Notes under the pieces: generated by a model
What the model saw: the letters and a program-made list of their open reading frames with translations, nothing else
Told to the model about the DNA's origin: nothing
Databases searched by the model: none
Program-made: the position numbers and the translations under genes
Shown here: piece after piece, positions 9,701 to 18,900 of the stretch
How the letters are laid out: each line of letters opens with the position of its first letter
Position numbering within the stretch: the stretch's first letter is position 1
Assembly (NCBI GenBank): GCA_000310025.1
Contig: FN649748.1
Coordinates: 1,691,970 to 1,715,383 of the forward strand
DNA length: 23,414 nt
Reading direction: 5' to 3'
Source: Ectocarpus siliculosus
Lineage: Eukaryota; Sar; Phaeophyceae; Ectocarpales; Ectocarpaceae

Positions 9701-11147
9701 CAGGAAGGAGACAGCACCGATGGTGCGGCGAATGGAAAGTTAAGGTTGCGAGCGAAGATGGCTTCCCTTCTGGCAACCTTGCTCAAGCTCGTGCTGATGG
9801 CGGGCCTCGTGTTCGTCTGCTTCGGCTTCCACTACACCGAGACTCTGCTACGCTTGCTCCTGGCGGGCAAGGGCGGCGGCGGCGGGTTTAGTGCCGTTTC
9901 AGAGGTGGCGCGAGTTCTGTCGTGGTACTGCGTATACGTCCTGTTCCTCGCTGCCAACGGCATGTGCGAGGCGTTTGCTTGCGCTGTCGCGCAAGGGGGT
10001 CAGCTCACCGGGATGGGTGCCGGCCTTGTCGCGTCGTTCGCCGCGTTCTGGGTGCTTGTGGGACCCCTCACGGGCAGGTATGACTTTGTCAGGTCAACAA
10101 TGTGTTGTGTTGCGGCTGCTGTGCTGAAGAATTTTCCTGTAGTGGGGAATCTATTGCGCCCGACCAATGGGTGGTAAGCACGCTGCTGTTGAGAATGTCT
10201 CAGGCTGTTCGTTTCACCCACGGGGTGAAAAGTGAAAAAGGCTGTGTTTTTTTCTGGTTGTTTTCGCATATGATTTGGCGATGAGCGTGGACCCTGCGAC
10301 CCGCAATGTTTCGCTAGAAGTGCTAACTGGGGCACGGTTATCCTTGGCAAGGCCATGGCAGGATAAGCATGACAGGGGTATCCTTAAGTTTACTTTTGGT
10401 GTTCCAAGTCCTGCCATTGGACACAACTAGATTATCAAAACTGAAAGGTTGCTACATGTGCATATTTGTTCAATTGCAGTCGGCGTTCATCCCCTTACCG
10501 GCCTAAAGAGGCTTGACCTTGACTTATTTCCTCCCCCGCGCGGCCTAAGGTTCGGAACGCGAGGCCTGGTGATGGCGAACGCCGCGGGGATGGCTTGCCG
10601 AGTGATATGCAGCGGGCTTTTCATCCGTCGCTTCTTTTTACGGCGCACGACTCCGGCGACACCTTCGTTGAAGCCAGCGGCGGTTGGCGACCGCGCGGCA
10701 AGCGGCGAAAGCAGTAGGCTCAGCCCAAGCGGCAGCCCTCACCGGTCCCCCTCGGAACCTTCCCGTGCGCCCCCGAACGGCGGCGAACGGCGAAAAAAAA
10801 CGGCCACGAAAAGGAATCTGTGGAGAGAGGTCGTGACCGGCGCTGTCCCGCACCCCGGCGTGGTTTCCATCATGGCCTTGTCCTCTGCCGCGGCATACGC
10901 CACGTCACCTGCCGCTCGTCATGTCGCTGGCGGTAACGGTGGCGCACCGTTGGACGCGGCCAAGCACGTCGGCGTTGGGTTGGTGTGCTTTTTGGTTACG
11001 GCCGCGGTTTTCGTCAAGTGTGAGGGGGCGTTTTTGAGGGAGCTTGGAGCGTTGTGGGCCGCTCGACGGCCGCCGGGTCCCGACGCCGGGCGCGGGGCGG
11101 GGAGCGGCGATGCTGCTGCTTTGGACGGGGCAGATAAATCGGATTGA
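6748..11147 (+). CDS. RFT1: RFT1: ER lipid-linked oligosaccharide (Man5GlcNAc2-PP-dolichol) translocation protein
   Basis: Exons 6748-6981, 7361-7801, 8413-8506, 8940-10077, 10550-11147; phases 0, 0, 1, 2; 835 codons including stop. The start ATG sits in GCCGCGATGG. The small third exon (AASLVCLAAAVELMCEPLAL) restores the V-E-L-EP block, and its split codon yields VDVRVRAEAAAV, matching the family. Other family blocks: ALFLAREPFRVALAR (exon 2), GQSLLKHVLTEGDKIVLA (about residue 382), GVYAIASGYGSLAARLLFQP then LEEAARLMFSKL (about 430-460), WYCVYVLFLAANGMCEAF (about 585), and FGTRGLVMANAAGMACRV (exon 5). RFT1 is a multi-pass ER membrane protein of the MOP/MATE-like fold required for N-glycosylation; whether it is itself the flippase is disputed. 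It is longer than the usual 500-550 residues because of a hydrophilic N-terminal leader of about 58 residues and low-complexity loop insertions (about 310-375, 464-524 and part of exon 5). Confidence 0.95.
8860..8908. repeat. (CCCT)n microsatellite
   Basis: A CCCT tetranucleotide run preceded by nine C, inside the fourth RFT1 intron (8507-8939), 31 nt before the acceptor AG at 8938-8939. It may serve as part of the polypyrimidine tract. The run also leaves the intron open in the frame of the following exon, so the real exon start had to be set by homology. Confidence 0.9.
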
Positions 11148-11322
11148 GATACAGCGCCGTGTATGATTGACTGACGATGTCGATGCCATGAATGTTCGGA
11201 GTGTTGCTGTAGACTAATAGGGCTGGGGATGAAGGAGCAAAGTTCGTGTCTCAGGCCCTTACGGAACCCGAGGAGTGACTAGGGAGCGGTTCGGAGGAGT
11301 AGGTCATCGGACATGCCTACTG
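11148..11322. other. RFT1 3' flank
   Basis: Short non-coding interval after the RFT1 stop codon and before the first direct repeat. Nothing recognisable. Confidence 0.5.
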
Positions 11323-11527
11323 GAGTAAGATATGTTTAGGCCAGAGGCCGAAACAATAGTAATGACAGTAGGGCAATCTTGGGAAGTTTGCAACGGGTTA
11401 GTCCGATAAGAAAACGTTGGGAGCAAGACGGCATTTTACCTGCGCTCTCAATTTGTTTCATGTGACTTGGTTTTTCTTTGGTTGCCTGCAGAAAAAATAA
11501 TCCAGAATTCTTGAGCAAACATAAACG
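11323..11527. repeat. Direct repeat R1, copy a
   Basis: About 205 bp running from GAGTAAGATATGT to GAGCAAACATAAACG. It recurs at 11830-12037 with scattered substitutions and small indels in homopolymers. No coding potential. The spacer 11528-11829 (about 300 bp) has no match elsewhere in the window and no recognisable gene. Confidence 0.92.
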
Positions 11528-11829
11528 TGAAGATTCAGTACGAATTTGAATCTGTGGTTTGTGGAGGCGTGTTGGAATTCGGAAAAGCGGGGATCGAAGA
11601 AAAATAGAGACAGCCTTGGTGTCAGAAAGTTTTTTGTGCTCTCGCTGGGCGAGAGACAAACAAGTGCATTTGAGAGAGAAGAGGGGTAGCAGAGATCGCA
11701 GCAAACACGGGGTGCCGCCTAGGATTTGATCGATTTCCCGCCCACCCACACCTATCGCTCAAGAAAGGGGGGAGCATGGGGGGGGTCAGTCGGTCGACGA
11801 CTAGGTACAAAGTGTAGGTAGTTTATTAT

Positions 11830-12037
11830 GAGTAAGATATGTATAGGCCAGAGGCCGAAACAATAGTAATGATAGTAGGGCAGTCTTGGGAAGTTTGCAA
11901 CGGGTTAGTCCGATAAGAAAACGTTAGGAGCAAGACGGCATTTTACCTGCGCTCTCAATTTGTTTCATGTGTCTTGGTTTTTTTTCTTTGGTTGGGTGCA
12001 GAAAAATAATCCAGAATTCTTGAGCAAACATAAAACG
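11830..12037. repeat. Direct repeat R1, copy b
   Basis: Second copy, 507 bp downstream of copy a, same orientation. It abuts repeat R2 copy a without a gap, unlike copy a, which is followed by a unique spacer. The ends do not show TG...CA, so a classic LTR pair is not supported. Confidence 0.92.
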
Positions 12038-12283
12038 CCGCATTCGGTAGGTTGACAAATTGCCCTTTGGGCCGTCTAACCCTACAGGTAACACGGCGGT
12101 GGTCTCTGTTCCCTATCTCATGCACCAGCGCCGCAAAGGACGTCGCGCCCTTTTCCAAGAGAGCCAGCTACCAGAGAGGTGCTTACAGCAGTACATCGAT
12201 CGTCAATTCCACAAGCAAAGTCGGGAAATAAAACTCATCTGTCAGCAGTCAGCAGCTGGCTGTCTGGGTTCTCTGCGGAAGTT
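12035..12283. repeat. Direct repeat R2, copy a
   Basis: About 249 bp from ACGCCGCATTCGG to GGAAGTT. It recurs at 12683-12934 with about ten differences, including a 3-bp AGT insertion in copy b. No exon follows this copy. The spacer 12284-12682 contains no recognisable gene. Confidence 0.92.
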
Positions 12284-12682
12284 ACTCGAACCTCGTCCGT
12301 CTGCTCTTGCGTTCGCTTTCCAACAAACGCGCGACCTATTGGATGTAGATACATTTTTTGTGGCGGGGATTTTTCCTGGAGTTTTTCCACGACAGACAGC
12401 GATCTATAGGGACACCCTTTGGTAGAGAGAGATCGGAACGGTTTTTAATGTGAAGACAACAACAACGACAACCCTCAGGCATTACGAGGACGGAAGGAAG
12501 TAGTATTGCCCCCCTTGCCGGACTAAACGATTGCTGGATGCCTGCATGCCTCTACGCAATGTGACTCCCACGCACATCCCAAGCCTCAAGCCTTCAACTC
12601 AAAGAAATAATAATGTTTTCATGTACACGGGCCCCCCCCACCGATCCCCCAAAATAGCAATCTTCCAGCTTTTCGCTAAAAT

Positions 12683-12934
12683 ACGCCGCATTCGGTAGGT
12701 TGACAAATTGCCCTTTGGGCCGTCTAACCCTACAGGTGACACGGCGGTGGTCTCTGTTCCCTGTCTCACGCACCAGCGCCGCAAAGGACGTCACGCCCTT
12801 TTCCAAGAGAGCCAGCTACCAGAGAGGTGCTTACAGCAGTAGTACATCGATCGTCAATTCCACAAGCAAAGTCGGGAAATAAAACTCATCTGTCAGCAGT
12901 CAGCAGCTGGCTGTCTGGGTTCTCTTCGGAAGTT
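12683..12934 (+). repeat. Direct repeat R2, copy b, forming the immediate 5' flank of the DOMON gene
   Basis: This copy ends 30 bp before the DOMON start codon at 12965, so it must contain some or all of that gene's 5' UTR and core promoter. Copy a, about 650 bp upstream, is therefore a likely duplicated promoter-proximal segment. Confidence 0.85.
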
Positions 12935-12964
12935 TTTCTCTGTCTCCTTCGGCGAGTCAGTTAC

Positions 12965-15900
12965 ATGAGGGCCGGCAGCAAGGCGTTCGGCCTTGTGGCT
13001 GCTGGGTGCGTCCTGGGAAGTGCGCTGGGCCAGGGCAGCGAGTGCACTGCCTCAACGGATGCAAGCTTCGACTACCAGGTATGCCTGTTCATGCGTCAGT
13101 GAGTCCTCTTGTGCTGTGTTTTGACATCGATTCGATTTCCCCACGCGCAGCGGGAGCCGGTTGTGTCGAGTTCGCCTGTCGCTCTCTCTCTCTCTGTTGT
13201 TTCACCGATGTATCGTCAGCAGAAAGTAAGGTTTGTCTGACGGCCTTCGCGTCTTTGAGCGGTGTACTGCGTGCGGTGTTGGAGGTGTGTGTTGCGGTGT
13301 GCACGGTGACGGATTTCCACCCTTTCATGTTCCTGTGATGAGGTACAACATTCGTTCACTCCTTGACATGGAAATGTATTGATGACTTGATTCCACCGGC
13401 TCTCGACATTCCGTCCAGAACTTGTGTGCGAAGCTTTTATTTCCGTGCCGGGTGTACCCAGGCGATGCCGAGGGACGTACACAACAGTCCAGCCGTCTCC
13501 TTCCCAGCGAAAATGTGCATCTTGGCCGCTCGCCTCGATTTGGAGCGGCAAGGTCGCACTCGAAAAAATGGTACGCCCTATAACCGCTCTTTTTTTTGCA
13601 CACACCTGGAGGGAGGCCCCAGCAAGCATTCAACAATCAATTTCAACCGATGTGTAGTCTTTCTGTGCGTGCATTTTTATTTCCTTGATCAATAATCAAC
13701 CCCCAGCCGGGTGATTTGATGAAGACATACCGACCGATGGTGCGGCTGGGTTTACCACTTGAACTTCTACAAACGAACGGGCGTGAAAGCGCCGCCGCCG
13801 CCGCTGTTGTCGTATTGCGACTCCTTGTCGGAGGCCTGCGTATGTCGTTGATTTTTCGTGTTGCACTCATAGGACCCTCGTACGTTCGTTAGAAACCAGT
13901 GAGGTACAAGAAAGCAAGGCTAGTATAAGCGTGTTGGAGGGTGCTGCGCTCTTGTCGTCGCGTCAACAATCGAAGGAAAGCACAGCAGGAGGGGGGTTCA
14001 GGGGGAGGAAAGCATTCTGTGTGACCACGGATTGGCGCTCCTGCCTCCTACCCGGCGGCAGAAATGCCGTGAATGCTGTGTGGGAGCGCCGAAGAACAAT
14101 AAAAATTGATGACAATCAAACTAAACGGTAAGAAAATGGTGAGACCACTCCCGTGTGTCCGCACATACTCCGAAATGTGTCTGCACATGTGCATACCACA
14201 TACGCGTACCACACTGAAAATACGTTGGAAAACCCCCAGTAGTGATGACGTACCATTACAATGTATCGCTGGTTGGTGGCCATGTTTGCGTGTTCGTTAG
14301 TGGTCTCTCCACAGTGTGCCTGTTTCTGCCTCTTATTTCTTGTTATTTTCCCCCTGGTCCCTTTTTGTCCTCGCTCTTTCTCATTTTGTTATGCTCATTG
14401 AATCTGGAGTTACTATTTTTTTTGAGTCGTGGACCCCCACGACTTCACGTCACCGGGGCGTACCCCACGCCAAATCTTGCCCGGGTTCCTCATACATACA
14501 CCACACACAGACGTAAACCTAGGCAGGCTGTCACACCTCATCTCGCTACCCCTGGCCCCCTTCACGAAAACCAGGGAGGGAGGGCGGGCGGGTTTTCCGG
14601 CCAATCACCTAGCCGGAGCCCACACACAATGACCTCTACGGCAGATCGTCCCTTCGTCTCACAGGAGCAGCTGCAGTGTGCACTCTTCTTATTGCTTCTT
14701 GCTGCAGCTGCTCAAGTTGTACTCCAATACGTCATCACCATGCTCATCCAATCTCCCGATGAAACTTCCCCGCAATTTCTTGCCTACCTTTTTTTTTTTT
14801 TTGTTCTTCACTTCAAATCAGCGCTCACAGCACTGTACGATTCAGTCCCGCGCCACAAACCCCAGATTTCCTTTGTTCAATCTCACACTTTGTTATGCTC
14901 ATGAATCTGGAGTTATTATTATTTTTGAGTCGTGGACCCCCACGACTTCATCACGTCACCCGGGCTAACCCCACGCCAAATCTTGCCCGGGTTCGTCATA
15001 CAAACACCACACACAGACGTAAACCTAGGCAGGCTGTCACACCTCATCTCGCTACCCCACTTTAACAGCCTGCTTTTTTTCCCTTTCCCATGCGTCTGCG
15101 CCCTACCCCCGATTGCTTCCATCCCTTCACCAAACATACCCCCCCCCTCCCCCCTACCTCCACCTGCAGACTCCCTTTCGCGCCCCCCATCCCCACCTTA
15201 TCATCCACCATGACCATAAATTGTTGCCTCCTAGATCAAGAGCGACTAATAGCACGCCGCTCAGACTTCGAAAGAAAAATATACCACGTACAGCAGTGCC
15301 ACCTCTGAACAGACCAAATGACCTAAACACGAAATTAAATCCCGAGACGCTACTTCGGCTTAGGTCGTGCACCCTTCCACCGCGTCAGTTGCCCGGGCTG
15401 GATCCCCTTCCCTACAGCGTCCGACGCTAGCGCAAAGGACGCCTTCTGAACATCATCCAAATTGGCCCGCAAGTACGATTGAAACGCGTCCGACTTCCAC
15501 CTCCCTTGTTGTTGAATTGCCCACGAAGACAACCCCATCGCCCCCAACCTAGTCGCGCCCCCTATCCTGCCGGAATGCGGCGCATACTCTTCCGGTTTCA
15601 ATCCTTGACCAGCCACGAGAGCGCGCAAAGCTGTCGACGATTGACCACACGTCCAAACCTTCCAAACCTTACCAGAAGGGTAAGCAGCAATGGGTGCCAT
15701 CTCATCGAGCTGCGGATAGCAGCACATCAATTCCAGCAAAACTTCGAACCCGCCTATGCCCACCATCCCCGCCGGTACATCATCACCGGTCCCGTCCCAC
15801 TCCCAATCGAACTTAGCGAACCCCGGGCACGTCTTAACACGCGACACCACTGCCTCGTCATCATTTCCTTTTGACGCCTCGAACAGTACCTCTACTCTAT

Positions 15901-18900
15901 CCGCACACCGCCACAAAGCCGGAGGAAGGAGTTGCACCTCCCCTTTCCAAAACGCCACATTGCCGCGCGTAATCCCGAACTCCTTTGTGAATCTTACCGT
16001 TGCTATACGCGAAGATTTCCGATGGGCGGCACATAAAAAAATATGACACCGCTAGGGCTAGCCACATCACCCGGCCCCCCTCGCCCTATTCCGCCGCCGT
16101 GCAAATGCCGCTGCGAAGAATGGTCCACGAAATGGGGCGTCGCGTCCTACTATCGATATGCAGCTTGCTCTCTCTCGCCAAACCGGCTTTGACAGCCCGA
16201 ACAAAATGATGTTTCATTGGGAGGTCCATCCCGATGCGTTTGCGTTTGTGGAAGTACTTGACCGCGACTAGCTTCCCCGCGATCGATCGTGGACATTTGA
16301 TTGCCCCGACAGAAAAACACGTACGCCATGTACTTCGCCAACTCGTTAGCCGACTCTTCTTCCCCCCCTGCCGCATCCAAATAGACACTCTTACGCACCG
16401 CGACCGTTCTCCATTCTACCCACATTTTTCACGCCGCTGCATAAGTGGCGTGAGTCGACGGAGCAACTCCGACCGTCGAGAGTAAGACCGCAAGATCTCC
16501 GAACATGCCATCCCACTCTGCCATCCCCAACCTGACCTCCTGCCAACGCGCACGAGAGGGAGAAGACAGGTCAGTTAGTCGGCGAGGAATATCCGCGCGT
16601 GCCCACCGTGAAATTCCGTCCGCTAAAACGTTCTCAACACCAGGGATATGTGCCGCTTCGAAACACCACCACCCCCCTGTCATCTCCAACACGCCCAGCC
16701 ATCTCATAATAAACGCGGCGCGTGGCTCCCGTGTACCCCCACACTTGTTTACCCATGTCACAGCAGAGGTATTATCACCACGAAAAAGAACAGGTTCCCA
16801 GGGGAAGACTGGCTGATCATTGAGGACAACGATCATCACGTAGGCGTTAACAACCATCGCCAATGCTTCCAACAAATGGATGGACAGCCTGTTCTGCCGA
16901 GAGCAACTAGCGGAATCGGAAGATCGACTTTTCTCCTCTGGAGATAAATCGTACCGCCACCATACACGCCAATCGCTACAATACCCCCCAATAGCTTCTA
17001 ACGTAGCATCAGAAAACCAACGTCGCGTCGGTTCCCATTGCACATGATCGTAAAACGGGGAATACAGAGATACACCTTCCGCCAGCAGACGTTGCCGCAC
17101 TGCCCACCTCCACCACTCCAAATCCGCATGAAACTCCTCGCCACTCCAAATCCGCATGGAACTCCTCGCCCAAACTCACGGTGGATTATTTCATGACCGT
17201 TAGTTAATGCGTGTTGATTGTTACAGCACTAGTGCCGTCTACTCCTACCCGTGGTCACACAGAAGAGCCCCTCTCTACCCTCCTCCCCTTCTGCGGTACT
17301 TTGCCTGCGATTTTTTATGCGGTAAGAGGTCAGCACTCTCTTCCCTCTGTGTACACACGAACTAGGGCTGTCCACTAGGCCAGGAGCGGAAGCGAGAGAA
17401 AAACTTACTTTGCAAGAAAAGCTCGCTTTACGCCGGGATTCGAACCCCTGACCTGACCTCTAGAAGGTTTCGAGGATACCAACTAGACCACCGGGGCGAC
17501 CATGTGACAAGCCGCCAATTCTTCTGTGCATTTGAAGTTCGACAACCCACGGGAGATTGCCCCACAGACCAACACATCCCACACACGTTTTTTTTCGGGA
17601 CCAGTCACGTGCAACAACGATGCGCAGTCACCCTCCCTTTGGGTTGGCTTTTTGTGCTCTTTCTTTCCTCTGTGCTCGGCGGTGGATGGAGTTCGTGTGG
17701 ATGGGGGTAGGTGGGCACGCGCCGTGTATGCGAGTAGACCGTGGTCCCGCAACTATGGACGCTGTTCACCCAAATCGGGATCCGATTAAATGATTTCACC
17801 TTTTTTCAAATCCCGATTTGGTTTTGGGTCGTCCTGTTTTAAGTCCTAAAGATTCGACGGGTTCCATAACATTTCAGCCAATCAACGAACGAGTTCTGTG
17901 GATCTTCCGGTCTTGTAACCAAATCTGAATGTGATTTCGAGATCTGATTTATTCGTTAAGACCGACCCTAAGACCGACCCTGTGACCAGAGGAGACTTCC
18001 GGAGCGACGGTGGGGGGTCGCTAGTGCACACAGACTTGCGGGACAGGAGTGGTTCTCTAGGAAGAGCCAATATGGTGTGGTCTCTGGGAAGAGAGGTAAA
18101 GAAGAAGAGTGACAGAGGAGGGGAAGAGGGGTGGGCACAGCACACCACTTCCGCAGCCCTGATGACGCAGAACCGACCTGACTAGGCGGTGACACTGACA
18201 CAGTCTGTGCTGGCGTGCTGACGTGGTACAGCACTGGCACGCTACCGGGGAATCTCCCCGGCGGGCGTGAGACGACAATCAACCATCTGGGCGGTTGAGT
18301 GTATTGTATGTGGTACGCGGGCATGTGCATACAGTGACATACGGGTGCGCGCGGACCGCACGGAAAGATCCGCAGAGCAAGCGGAGGAACACTTGGACAG
18401 GGGACCTCGAGTAGGACGTACGTACAGCTACACCAGAGACTCACATCACCCCCCACTCGTACTCCACCAAAACTCGACAGCGAGGTGTTCTGGTTCGCTG
18501 ACAATGCGTTTGCCGGTCGCCCCGGTGGTCTAGTTGGTATCCTCGAAACCTTCTAGAGGTCAGGTCAGGGGTCCGAATCCCGGCGTAAGCGAGCTTTTCT
18601 TGCAAAGTGAGTTTTTTTCTCGCTTCCGCTCCTGGCCTAGTGGATAGCGCTAGTTCGTGTGTACACAGAGGGAAGAGAGTGCTGAACTCTTCTCGCAATA
18701 AAAATCGAAGACAAAGTACCGCAGGAGGGGGGGGTAGAGAGGGGCTGTTCTGTGTGAGCACGGGTTGGAGTAAATGGCACTAGTGCTGTGAGCGCTGATT
18801 TGAAGTGAAGACAAAAAAAGAAAGAAAAAAAAAATCAAATGTCGAAACATTGATGTGTGACCAAAAATGCCGGAGGGAACAGACGAGCCGAGAACGGGAC

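Larger units (their letters stand above)
15350..17187 (-). mobile_element. Degraded DIRS-like (tyrosine recombinase) retrotransposon, 5'-truncated
   Basis: In minus-strand order it encodes an RNase H domain followed by a tyrosine recombinase. This order, without an integrase or endonuclease, is diagnostic of DIRS/PAT/Ngaro-type elements. The reverse transcriptase that should precede RNase H is absent; the sequence changes at about 17187, close to the SINE at 17223-17501. Several frameshifts and a stop codon show the copy is dead. The associated direct repeats at 14385-15058 may belong to it. Confidence 0.85.

Noticed and set aside
11323-12037. LTR retrotransposon with R1 as the LTRs
   Set aside because: The interior is only about 300 bp without coding or primer-binding features, and the repeat ends are not TG...CA. 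Kept only as a repeat pair.
14242-14904. Plus-strand open frame of 220 codons across the D repeat
   Set aside because: It runs through a repeat, a T-tract and a SINE fragment; the translation is low-complexity with no family.
17425-17501. A tRNA gene on the minus strand
   Set aside because: A and B boxes are present, but acceptor, anticodon and T stems do not pair properly, and the same body recurs inverted at 18515 with the same flank. A SINE head explains it better. The loop could be read as a CUA anticodon, but with only three stem pairs this is not supportable.
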